NCBI GenBank assembly: GCA_016195405.1
Contig: JACPZP010000010.1
Span: forward strand, 1 to 38,002
From: Planctomycetota bacterium
Lineage (GTDB): Bacteria; Planctomycetota; Planctomycetia; Gemmatales; Gemmataceae
Length of the DNA: 38,002 bases
Reading direction: 5' to 3'
Part shown: piece after piece, positions 16,857 to 24,117 of the stretch
Numbering within the stretch: position 1 is the stretch's first letter
Layout of the letters: each line of letters begins with the position of its first letter
The notes under the pieces: model-generated
Told to the model about the DNA's origin: nothing
Database searches by the model: none
Seen by the model: only the letters and a program-made list of their open reading frames with translations
Position numbers and translations under genes: made by a program

Positions 16857-17607
16857 TCAGCGCAAAAGTCTTTTCGCTCCGGCAAATACTTCGTCCAACA
16901 TCTTCTCGGTCAACCGTCCGGTGGAGGTGTTTTGCTGACTTGGGTGATAGCAGCCGAGCAAGGTGTATGGGCCGAAGGTCGTCGTGGCGCCGTGGCCGAA
17001 TTTGCAGAATCGACGCTTTGAGCCCAAAGCGTTAGCGAGGGCGTCCGGGTTGGACGGCGTCGCCGCAAGGGTTCCCCTCGCTGGCGCTTCGGGTTCAAGG
17101 CGGCGCAACGTCCGTTCTGTTCCCTTCCATGCGAATGCGCCCAGGCAGACAATGACTTGGACTTTTTTCAGCAAGGGCAATTCCTCCACCAGATAACCAA
17201 GGCAGTTGTCGCGTTCCTGCGTCGTCGGCTTGTTGGCGGGCGGGGCGCAGTGGACACACGCGGTGACGTAAGCGCCCTTGAGCTTGAGGCCGTCGCCGAC
17301 GTGGGTTGAAGTCGGTTGGTTGGCGAAGCCGGCGCGAAACAGGGCGGCGTAGAGCCAATCGCCGGAGCGGTCGCCGGTGAAGACGCGGCCGGTGCGATTG
17401 CCGCCGTGCGCGGCCGGGGGGCCAGGCCAACGATCAAAAGCCTGGCCGCCAGATCGCCGAAGCCGGGCACAGGTTTTCCCCAGTATTCCTGACGCGATAG
17501 GCGGCGCGTTTCTCACGGGCCACCTGCTGCCGCCACGCGACCAGACGCGGGCAGCGCTCGCAGGCGACGATGGTTTGCTGCAACGATTTCAGCGCGTGTT
17601 TTTTCAT
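16857..17607 (-). pseudogene. Uracil-DNA glycosylase (family 4/5 type), frameshifted
   Basis: Uracil-DNA glycosylase removes uracil from DNA; this type carries a 4Fe-4S cluster. The parts lie in three frames. From ATG 17607 the first frame encodes QTIVACERCPRLVAWRQQV (two cluster Cys) to REKRAAYR. One base appears to be missing near 17493, after which YWGKPVPGFGDLAARLLIVG continues in a second frame. At a run of six G (17416-17421 on the plus strand) the frame shifts again, giving AAHGGNRTGRVFTGDRSGDW and the rest to 16857. That part includes TACVHCAPPANKP, QERDNC (the other cluster Cys) and GCYHPSQQNTSTGRLT. A 26-codon palindromic repeat is inserted before the last motif. Decay or homopolymer sequencing errors are both possible. 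Confidence 0.85.
17021..17095. repeat. Palindromic element inserted in frame in the glycosylase gene
   Basis: The 21-base arms 17021-17041 and 17075-17095 match in inverted orientation at 17 of 21 positions, and all four differences are transitions. The insert is read as EPEAPARGTLAATPSNPDAL and onward (to about NALG) within the glycosylase, where family members have only a short loop (from memory). Elements of the CGAAGCGCCAGCGAGGG type recur between genes in Gemmata-like genomes (from memory). Confidence 0.75.
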
Positions 17608-17610
17608 GTC

Positions 17611-17712
17611 GTTTAGCCCCGGTTCGCAGAACCGGGCGGGACTTGTAGCCGGCAATAAATGTGTCCTTCCGAGGATTCAGGCCCAGCCCGGTTCTACGAA
17701 CCGGGGCTAAAC
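17611..17712. repeat. Double-hairpin repeat between two minus-strand genes
   Basis: Arms 17611-17637 and 17686-17712 are inverted copies of 27 bases with one mismatch. Each arm is itself a hairpin (CCGGTTC...GAACCGG). The element fills the gap between the end of the secreted protein gene (17716) and the glycosylase start (17607), so it also forms the leader of the glycosylase. A related arm lies at 23982-24008. Confidence 0.85.
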
Positions 17713-17715
17713 CGG

Positions 17716-18828
17716 TCATGGTAGCAGTAGATCACGAATCACGAATGGCGCCGTCAATTCGACGATCCGCCCAGGCGTGCGGTACTGCAGCGTCCAATCG
17801 GCGAGGCTGCTTTTGCGGTCTTTCACCTGGAAGTGGTAGCGGATATGGGCGCGGGCAGCGGTTAGGGCTGCGAGCGGTTCCTCGGCGTCCGGTTCGGGAA
17901 CCCATTTCTCGTTGCCGCGAACCAGGGCGATGCGATTGTTGTCGAGCCAGGTTGAAGTCTGAAAGCTCTCGAACTTGACGCCGCCGGTTGGGTTCTCGAT
18001 CAAGACGTCGATTGACCACCGCTCGGCGCCGGTCCTCAGTCCCGTCAGGGTGACTTTGACGCCGTTTTGCATTTCGGAGCGCGGCTCATCGCCTTTCTTG
18101 ATCGATCGGAGCTTATCGAACGTGAAATCGAGCATTTTGCTCGGGCCGATGACTCGTAATGTTCCTTTCAAGGATTCGATGGTCTGGAACTTGCGCGGCG
18201 GGGCGGGGAGGCGAACTTCCATCTCGGCGGCGGCACGACCGGCGACCGGCGTTTGGCCGCTGCTCAGCGTGCGCTCGACGCGCGGCTTTTCATTGGCAGG
18301 CGAAGCGTAGATCGCTTCGACCGGACCAACTTCGACGTAGAACGGCTGAAAGCGCGGCTCCCACGCGACGTCGAGAGCGACGATGCACGTGTGGACGCCC
18401 GATTCCAGATCCTGGCTGACGGCGACCCGTTTCGCGCTGACGCGGAAGATGCCGGTGTAATCCGTTCGCGCCGAACTAGGCCGGCCATCGACTAAAGCGA
18501 TACTTCCCTCCGGTTGGTAAATCGAGACAGCGCAACCCGCCTTTCGCACAGCCGCGTCGAGGACCTGCCAGAAACTCGACCGGCTCGATTCAAGCACGAT
18601 CTTGGGATCGGACTTGCTCGTGCGACGATCCACGACGAGGTTTCCGGTCTGCTTGAGAAGCGATTCGAGAATCGCGGACAGTTTCTGTTCACGATCGGCC
18701 GTAACGAATGGTCGGGGTTCCAGTTCCTTTTTTGCAAGGGAGATGGGGTCGTCGCCGGAATAAGTCCATCCGAAGAAAACGGCAGTCGCAAAGAAAGCGG
18801 TCAGCGCGGTCAAAACCGGCTTAGTCAT
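17716..18828 (-). CDS. Secreted protein with STN-like N-terminal domain
   Basis: This is a 370-residue protein, last in the FtsK operon. The start at MTKPVLTAL (18828), behind GGAGA, gives a signal sequence LTAFFATAVFFGWTYSGD. Residues 45-115 (ILESLLKQTGNLVVDRR, then FWQVLDAAVRKAGCAVSIYQ) look like the small STN or secretin-N fold. The rest is beta-rich (RVERTLSSGQTPVAGRAA, FRVSAKRVAVSQDLESG, VKFESFQTSTWLDNNRIALV) and unfamiliar. It sits 53 bases downstream of the ATPase gene on the same strand, which suggests a periplasmic component or a cargo of the same system. The function is not known. The reading-frame extension upstream of 18828 overlaps the ATPase gene and is rejected. Confidence 0.75.
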   Translation of the reverse strand: MTKPVLTALTAFFATAVFFGWTYSGDDPISLAKKELEPRPFVTADREQKLSAILESLLKQTGNLVVDRRTSKSDPKIVLESSRSSFWQVLDAAVRKAGCAVSIYQPEGSIALVDGRPSSARTDYTGIFRVSAKRVAVSQDLESGVHTCIVALDVAWEPRFQPFYVEVGPVEAIYASPANEKPRVERTLSSGQTPVAGRAAAEMEVRLPAPPRKFQTIESLKGTLRVIGPSKMLDFTFDKLRSIKKGDEPRSEMQNGVKVTLTGLRTGAERWSIDVLIENPTGGVKFESFQTSTWLDNNRIALVRGNEKWVPEPDAEEPLAALTAARAHIRYHFQVKDRKSSLADWTLQYRTPGRIVELTAPFVIRDLLLP

Positions 18829-18881
18829 GCAACGTCTCCGGGCGGCGCGACAGTCGCCTGCGGTTTTGCGAATCCTTACGA

Positions 18882-21800
18882 TTATCGCGAAGCCGCAAGC
18901 GGGGCGACGCGGGGCCGCGCGTGCGCTTTGAGAAGATCGCGGACTTCGCGCAGCCAATCGAGGGTCGGCAGTCCATAGGGGCGGAACTTCTCCAGCCGGC
19001 CTTGGTCTTCACTGGCGAAGTAAGCGCGGAACAAGCCGAGCTTGGCGGCCACGGGGCTGTCGATGAGCGCGCTCGAGTCGTTGGCGCTCATCTGCAGGAG
19101 AACGCGCATTTCGAACTCGCGCAGGGCCTGGCGGTCAAGGCAGCGCTGCAGGTTGGTCAAGTTGTCGCACCACAAAACCGTGTAAATGCCGAGCGGCGGC
19201 CCCTCACGAGTCAGCTGCATGAACAGCTTGAACGGACTCTCCTCTTCCCCCTTACGGCCGAAGCCATATTCATCCTCGGGGCGGCGCAGCTCGCGCAGCT
19301 TCTGGAGGCCGTAAAGGAACAGAAACCGCGGCGGTCCTTGCTCTCCCTGGAGGCGCTGCTGCAAGTCGGCGTTCAACTCGCTCAGTGTTTCCGGCAGCTC
19401 GCGATGGGGAACGTGGCGCACGGGCAACAGGTCCGGCAAGGTTTCGAGAACGGCATGGCCGTCGGAAGTGAGCGGGCTGGCGACGACCATTTGTAAGGCC
19501 CGATCGACATTCCCGACGCGCGGACTGAGCGACACGAGGGCGGCAAGCATCATCTGGAAGGCGGCGGCATCATCTTGGCCGACGATGAGCAGATTGTTGC
19601 CGCTTTGGCGGCGGAAGACGGCCGACGTCGGATCCTTGATCGCCACGGCTTCCCCGAGCCAAGCGGATAGCGGCGTTTTGAGATTGGAATCGGGAGGCGA
19701 CGTCATGATCTGGCGCAAGAGCGGGTTGCGGACCAAGTCGGACGGGGCGGTTCCCTCGAACACGATCTGATTGGATTGTAGTTTGTGGTGAAGACCAAGC
19801 TGGCGGATGCTGCGAAGCGATTCATCACGCTCGTGATCGCTGAGCCAGACGACCTGGAAGAGATGGTTGCCCTCGAGCAACCCGTTGGCGGAGTTGTAAA
19901 TCGCCTCGCCGGGCCGGGACAGCAAGCGGGCGTCGCTATTGTCCTTGCTGAGAATCAGGTGAGCGTCGGCCTCGCTGCACTGGAGCGCGATGCGGACCGC
20001 CATTTGGTCGATGGTGGTGCGCGCCAGGCTATAAGCGCCGCCCAACGTTTGCGATCCGAGCAAGACGTGAATGCCGAACGCCCGCCCTTGGCGAACCAGA
20101 CGGTCGAGCAAGAGTGCCGCCTCCTGGGCGAGCTTGTCGTCCTCGACGAAGAACTCCTGGAACTCGTCCACAACTAGAAGGACGCGCGGCATCGCCGGCA
20201 GGGCTTGGCCGTTCCCCTGATGGGCGTTGCTCTTTTGGCTGTCGCGCAGATTGCGGTACGTCGGCAAATCGGTCACGCCCAAGGCGCGGAAGCGGTCGCC
20301 GCGGCGGATCAATTCCGCGTCGAGGCGTTGCAAGACGCTCAAGCCGAACTCGCGCTCGCTTTCGACGGCCACCACGCGGGCATGGGGCAACTCGTGAACC
20401 GCATACGCCTTGAACTCGACACCCTTCTTGAAGTCGATGAGATAGAGCTCGACCTCGTCGGGGCTGTAGCGCTGCGCCACCTGGGTGATCAGCACATGCA
20501 GCAGCGTCGATTTTCCTGAACCGGTTTTCCCGGCAACGAGGACATGCTGCGCCGTGCCATGGCCGAGAGATAAATCCTGGCGTGCGGTGGCGCCCGCACG
20601 CCCGAGCGGCACCGACAGGCCCAAGCGGCTGTCGGCCTGCCACCATTGGTCGGCCGGCGCGGCGATCAGCGCGAACGGCACCTCGACCTTGCTCGCCTCC
20701 TTTGCCTGGGCGCCCACTTTCAAGAGAATTCCGGTGCTGGTGTCGGCGTCGGGCGCCTCGTCGAATTCCAAGGGGAATTTGTCCAAGTCGCGATCCGGCC
20801 AAATGAAGTGGTCCGTTTTCCATTGCAAGGTCAGACAAGCGCGCTCGAGGTCCGCCAAGTCCACGCCTTGCGGCACGGGCTGGTTGGTGTCAACCATGAC
20901 GAACGTGTAGATGCCGCAGCGGGCGCCGGCGCTGGCGAGGCTGATCAGCCGGCGGCAGGCGTCGCCCGTGAAGTTGACGGGAAAGTCCGCCACCACGAGA
21001 AATCGAAACGGCTCCGCGACCTCGCCGGCCTGGGCGTTGTACTCGGCCAGGGTTTGGAACTGGTTGCGCAGGTACTTCTGGAGGACGATCTCCATGTGGG
21101 CGGTCAGATCGCCCAGGCGCTGGTCGATGTGCTGCGCTTCGGTCCAAATGCGGCTATTGACGAGCGCTTCATCGTGATCGGCCAAATGCATGAAGGCGGA
21201 GAAGTTCTCGCCGCGGCCGACGGGGTCCAAAATGGTGCAACGCATCTTGCCGGCGGGAAGGGCCGTCCAACATCGTAGGAGGAGCGCTTGCAGTGCGCTC
21301 ACGGCGACCGCTTTGCCCTCATACTGCGCCTTGAACAGGAGCGATGCCCGCTCTGGAAACTGAAGCAGAGCGGGGAAAGTCAGACCGGTGAGATCGACGT
21401 GCGCGAGATGCGGCGCCGTGGGGACGGCATTGGGGAGGTTGTCCTTACGGATGTCGAGCGTGCCGAAACGCAAGCCGCTGGGCAACTCGAGGGGGAGACG
21501 CCAATCGCGCTCGAGACATCGGGACCAGGAGGCGAACGCCTGTTGGCATTGCTGGTCGACCGCGCGCATTTCCGTCTGGAAATGCTCGCAGGCTTCCTTC
21601 CAGTCGGCGACGAGACGGGTCCAGTCGGCGGCGTGGCGGCGGTTGTTTTCATCGCGCGCCTTGCGGAAGCGCTCGCCGGCCTCGGCGAGAGCGTCGTCAC
21701 GCTGGGACGCAAGCTGGTTTTCGGATTCCTGAAGCCTGGCATCGATCGCCTCCAGCTCCCGGTCACGGCATTGCGTCAAGTCGGCAACGAGCGGGACGCG

Positions 21801-22868
21801 TTTTTCGTGGGCCTCGCGAACGGCTCGGCCCCGTTCCAGGCGGAGGGTCTGCATGCGCCGGCGGGCCAGAGCCGCGGCTTGGTAGAGAGCTTCCTGATTC
21901 CGCTTCTTGTTCTCGCGGCGCTGCTGGCGGTAGGATTTGCGGGCCAAATCGAGGCAACGGCCCCGCAGCTTTTGAGCGTCCGCGTGCGCCTGGCAGAGCG
22001 TGCGCCAAAGCTGCGTGACGAACGCAGTCGCTTTTTGAATGAGGTAATAGCGAAGCAAGAGCCCAAAGGGCAAGATGGTGACGGTGTTGGCCAGCATCCA
22101 GTAATACCACTCTTCGAGCAGAAACGCAGGCACGCTGGCGAGAACCCATATGAAAGCAAGCACCACGTAGGGCAGCGGACCTTTCAATCGGCCGGGCAGC
22201 GCCAAGGCACGCAGCTGCTGCAGAGCGTTGGTGCCGTGCGTGGCGCACATTTGCAGCGCCAACCACGGGTCGGGCGCTTTGGCCACGGGGCTTGGCTCGA
22301 CGTTGAGAGGCAAGTCGTTGGCGAACTTCCACTTTTGCAACAGACGCAGGGCCTCTTGCTGCTGGGCCTGTAGTTGGCTGACCATGGAGCGAGCGCGAAC
22401 TTGGGCGTTTTGGTACTGGTCCTTGGCGACCTTGCGGCCGGCTTCGTAGAGAGTGGTGACGGTCCAGCGTGATTCTTGGAACTCCGTCTGCGCCTGACCC
22501 TTCTCGCGGGCATAGTCCTTGAGCGTCTGCTGACGGACTTGCTCAAACTCCTCTTCGGCGGCGTAGACGTTGTCGTCGCAGTCTTCCTGAAGCTGCTTGC
22601 GCGTCTCCTCCGCTTCGCGTTCCAAGCCAGCGGCGCTTTCCTGGTGGACGGTTGTCAGCTGGTCTTGCGCTAGTTGGTATTCTTGCTCGATGGCCGTGCT
22701 GCGCTGGCGAAAACCTTCCTCACACACTGCCTCGAGCTCGGCTCGCGCGGACGCGGCCTCTTGAAAGGCCCGCAGCGCGTTCCGCTGTCGTTGCCAGGTC
22801 GGCTTGTCGTCGGCCGAAGTCGACATGTCATCGCACGAAAGGTCGTCACTCGAAAGGTCGTCACTCAT
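18882..22868 (-). CDS. FtsK/SpoIIIE-type membrane ATPase, EccC/EssC-like
   Basis: This 1328-residue protein is the probable motor of a type VII-like secretion system. Order: an acidic N-terminus; a long coiled coil (about 30-200); two membrane helices (about 232-280, LAFIWVLASVPAFLL and NTVTILPFGLLLRYYLI); another coiled coil (to about 430); and a first ATPase domain with Walker A VAGKTGSGKST (about 777-785) and Walker B LLVVDEFQEFF (about 896). This domain also has LIDFKKGVEFKAY and an SQTLGGAYSLARTTIDQM stretch typical of FtsK/EccC. A C-terminal domain (from about 1085) has a P-loop-like NNLLIVGQDDAAAF that lacks the GK[ST], so it is degenerate, as in the later domains of EccC and EssC. There is no FHA domain. 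Two WXG100-like genes and a coiled-coil gene precede it. Chromosome partitioning is less likely given this context. Confidence 0.9.
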   Translation of the reverse strand: MSDDLSSDDLSCDDMSTSADDKPTWQRQRNALRAFQEAASARAELEAVCEEGFRQRSTAIEQEYQLAQDQLTTVHQESAAGLEREAEETRKQLQEDCDDNVYAAEEEFEQVRQQTLKDYAREKGQAQTEFQESRWTVTTLYEAGRKVAKDQYQNAQVRARSMVSQLQAQQQEALRLLQKWKFANDLPLNVEPSPVAKAPDPWLALQMCATHGTNALQQLRALALPGRLKGPLPYVVLAFIWVLASVPAFLLEEWYYWMLANTVTILPFGLLLRYYLIQKATAFVTQLWRTLCQAHADAQKLRGRCLDLARKSYRQQRRENKKRNQEALYQAAALARRRMQTLRLERGRAVREAHEKRVPLVADLTQCRDRELEAIDARLQESENQLASQRDDALAEAGERFRKARDENNRRHAADWTRLVADWKEACEHFQTEMRAVDQQCQQAFASWSRCLERDWRLPLELPSGLRFGTLDIRKDNLPNAVPTAPHLAHVDLTGLTFPALLQFPERASLLFKAQYEGKAVAVSALQALLLRCWTALPAGKMRCTILDPVGRGENFSAFMHLADHDEALVNSRIWTEAQHIDQRLGDLTAHMEIVLQKYLRNQFQTLAEYNAQAGEVAEPFRFLVVADFPVNFTGDACRRLISLASAGARCGIYTFVMVDTNQPVPQGVDLADLERACLTLQWKTDHFIWPDRDLDKFPLEFDEAPDADTSTGILLKVGAQAKEASKVEVPFALIAAPADQWWQADSRLGLSVPLGRAGATARQDLSLGHGTAQHVLVAGKTGSGKSTLLHVLITQVAQRYSPDEVELYLIDFKKGVEFKAYAVHELPHARVVAVESEREFGLSVLQRLDAELIRRGDRFRALGVTDLPTYRNLRDSQKSNAHQGNGQALPAMPRVLLVVDEFQEFFVEDDKLAQEAALLLDRLVRQGRAFGIHVLLGSQTLGGAYSLARTTIDQMAVRIALQCSEADAHLILSKDNSDARLLSRPGEAIYNSANGLLEGNHLFQVVWLSDHERDESLRSIRQLGLHHKLQSNQIVFEGTAPSDLVRNPLLRQIMTSPPDSNLKTPLSAWLGEAVAIKDPTSAVFRRQSGNNLLIVGQDDAAAFQMMLAALVSLSPRVGNVDRALQMVVASPLTSDGHAVLETLPDLLPVRHVPHRELPETLSELNADLQQRLQGEQGPPRFLFLYGLQKLRELRRPEDEYGFGRKGEEESPFKLFMQLTREGPPLGIYTVLWCDNLTNLQRCLDRQALREFEMRVLLQMSANDSSALIDSPVAAKLGLFRAYFASEDQGRLEKFRPYGLPTLDWLREVRDLLKAHARPRVAPLAASR
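22836..22865. repeat. Perfect 15-bp tandem duplication in the ATPase start region
   Basis: The 15-mer CGAAAGGTCGTCACT occurs at 22836-22850 and again at 22851-22865, encoding the repeated DDLSS/DDLSC near the N-terminus of the FtsK-like protein. Just upstream (22880-22911), short GAGTGG-like units repeat on the minus strand. This makes the exact start of the ATPase (22868, or Met15 at 22826) less certain. Confidence 0.85.
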
Positions 22869-22905
22869 TGCATAATCTCATTACTCACCACTCACCCCTC
22901 GCCAC

Positions 22906-23124
22906 TCACCTGTCTCCGCATTCTTGCCGCATCGCCACCAGCACCTGGCTCAAGCGGTCGACGGCGGCTAAAGTCGCGCTGACCGGGTATTCCATGTCGG
23001 CCCAGAATTCCTTGGCGAACTCCGCGCGCACCACGTCATGCCAGGTGAGCTGGGTTTCTTCCCAGCGCTGATCGATTGCTTTCCACGTGGAGTAGAGCTT
23101 GTAACGGCCAACGTCGAGACTCAT
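22906..23124 (-). CDS. 72-residue WXG100-like helical protein
   Basis: The ATG at 23122-23124 overlaps the TGA (23121-23123) of the preceding coiled-coil gene as ATGA, so translation is probably coupled. The protein is helical and rich in Trp: KLYSTWKAIDQRWEETQ, then TWHDVVRAEFAKEFW, then a second helix SATLAAVDRLSQVLVAMRQE. The pattern T27-W28-x-D30-x5-F36-x2-E39-F40 is identical in spacing to the one in the WXG100-like protein at 23681-23953. I therefore read it as a second, short WXG100-like subunit, perhaps forming a heterodimer with the first. The first helix is short for the family (usually about 100 residues in total). No C-terminal Y-x3-D/E secretion motif is present. The ATPase gene begins 37 bases downstream. 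Confidence 0.78.
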   Translation of the reverse strand: MSLDVGRYKLYSTWKAIDQRWEETQLTWHDVVRAEFAKEFWADMEYPVSATLAAVDRLSQVLVAMRQECGDR

Positions 23125-23606
23125 TGCACTTGCTCTTGTGTGTATGCTTCCAAGCTGGCGATTTTCTTTTCCAAATAAGCCAGCATCCGCGGTGTCTGGC
23201 CTTCCAGCAGCCCGGTCAACTGGTTCGAAGGGCCTTCATAGTCGATGAGCGCTTCGGGCAGAGCGCGCTGCCAGCGGCGGCAATTGGCCAACCTCTCCTG
23301 GGCGATTTCCAACCGGCGGCGCGCCTTCTCGAGCGCTTCCTCCTGCTCGGTGCAGTCCGGAGGCCGATCGGCAATACGCATCATGCGGCGGCGGGTCAAT
23401 TCGCTCTTGGCCTGGAAGAGCCTGTCTTCCGCTTGCCGCACCGCCTTTTGCCAAAAGCTCTTCTGGTCCTCGAGCCAATCGCGGGCGCGGCGGATATCCA
23501 TGTCGAGCATTCCCAAGGCGTCCTTGGCATGGTCCGCGAAAGTGCACAGTGCGGCGCGGAAATCGACCAGAGTCGCGGTTGCAAGCACGTTCGCCGAGGG
23601 GTTCAT
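23121..23606 (-). CDS. Coiled-coil protein of the WXG100/FtsK operon
   Basis: This 161-residue protein starts at MNPSANVLA (23606), with GAGGAG only three bases upstream. After a short N-terminal stretch (TATLVDFRAALCTFADHAKD) it is mostly a long amphipathic helix rich in Glu, Arg and Gln. Examples are RARDWLEDQKSFWQKAVRQ and EEALEKARRRLEIAQERLAN. A conserved-looking end follows with NQLTGLLEGQTPRMLAYLEK. It resembles no family I can name. Position and helical content suggest a secretion chaperone, a stalk component, or a long WXG/LXG-like substrate. It overlaps the next gene by four bases, so the products are probably made in fixed ratio. Confidence 0.78.
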   Translation of the reverse strand: MNPSANVLATATLVDFRAALCTFADHAKDALGMLDMDIRRARDWLEDQKSFWQKAVRQAEDRLFQAKSELTRRRMMRIADRPPDCTEQEEALEKARRRLEIAQERLANCRRWQRALPEALIDYEGPSNQLTGLLEGQTPRMLAYLEKKIASLEAYTQEQVQ

Positions 23607-23622
23607 GCGCTCCTCAGTTCGT

Positions 23623-23682
23623 CCCGGTCACGGGTTAACGCGGAAATGACGCTACAGATTCGCGCTAACCCGCAAGCGGGTC
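23623..23682. repeat. Palindromic repeat overlapping the WXG100-like stop codon
   Basis: The plus strand shows CCCG-GTCA-CGGG (23623-23634) and ACCCG-CAAG-CGGGT (23668-23681). Inner arms 23631-23642 and 23661-23672 match in inverted orientation at 11 of 12 positions. The stop codon of the WXG100-like gene (23681-23683) lies at its edge. It occupies the only sizeable gap in the operon and could tune expression between the first gene and the rest. Confidence 0.7.
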
Positions 23683-23953
23683 ACCTCTGCTGTAAATACT
23701 GCTCCACCTTCTCGGCCTTGCGCAACAAAAATGGGATGTGCTCGTCCGCGGCGGCGGCGAAGGCCTGAATGACTTGCAGTGTTTGTTCGAATTCCTGCAC
23801 GAAGTGCTCGTGTTCCTGGTCGCGCCAGGTGTCGCTCAAGCCGACCATCTGCCCGTGCAACATGGTGAGGCGGTCGCGCAGCTCCTCGGTGAAGTGCTTA
23901 AGCTGGTGGGCGAAGCGACGCAACTCCGCCGGATCGACAATCGCCTGCGCCAT
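23681..23953 (-). CDS. WXG100-family-like protein, type VII-like substrate
   Basis: This 90-residue protein starts at MAQAIVDPAELRRF (23953), with GAGG six bases upstream; the longer frame upstream runs through repeats and is rejected. It has two amphipathic helices joined by a turn with a central Trp: LTMLHGQMVGLSDTWRD, then HEHFVQEFEQTLQVIQAFAA. This is the plan and length of WXG100 (ESAT-6-like) proteins, with W43-R-D45 in place of W-x-G. The C-terminus ends AEKVEQYLQQR, which lacks the classical Y-x3-D/E export motif. WXG100 proteins form helical-hairpin dimers that are exported by, or activate, EccC/EssC ATPases; such an ATPase is encoded in the same operon. Substrate status is inferred, not shown. 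Confidence 0.85.
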   Translation of the reverse strand: MAQAIVDPAELRRFAHQLKHFTEELRDRLTMLHGQMVGLSDTWRDQEHEHFVQEFEQTLQVIQAFAAAADEHIPFLLRKAEKVEQYLQQR

Positions 23954-23981
23954 GTTTATCCTCGCCTCGCTGCCTTCCCCA

Positions 23982-24008
23982 GCCCGGATCTTCGATCCGG
24001 GGCTAAAC
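23982..24008. repeat. Single arm of the GGGGCTAAAC hairpin family
   Basis: This 27-base hairpin (CCGGATC...GATCCGG with flanking GGGGCTAAAC) matches the right arm at 17686-17712 in layout and outer sequence. The inner stem bases differ in a paired way (GGTTC/GAACC versus GGATC/GATCC). It lies upstream of the WXG100-like gene, between it and the CDF gene. Confidence 0.8.
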
Positions 24009-24057
24009 ATCATTTTCGCCGCGCTGACTCGCCGCTTCAAGGACAATTATGCGGCTT

Positions 24058-24102
24058 CGGTTTCAAAACGGGGACAGGACCTCTATCCCCGTTTTGAAAC
24101 CG
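24058..24102. repeat. 17-bp inverted repeat before the CDF gene
   Basis: Arms 24058-24074 and 24086-24102 are perfectly complementary around an 11-base loop containing CAGGACCTCTA. The left arm plus loop is nearly the same as 28508-28534 (two differences in 27). The right arm ends 15 bases before the CDF start codon at 24118, so the hairpin would lie in the leader of that transcript. Confidence 0.85.
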
Positions 24103-24117
24103 CTCTATAAAACCTGC

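Noticed and set aside
21288..22373. Plus-strand 361-codon open frame
   Set aside because: Antisense to the coiled-coil part of the FtsK-like ATPase; the composition mirrors a Lys/Glu/Arg-rich gene read backwards and no family motif is seen.
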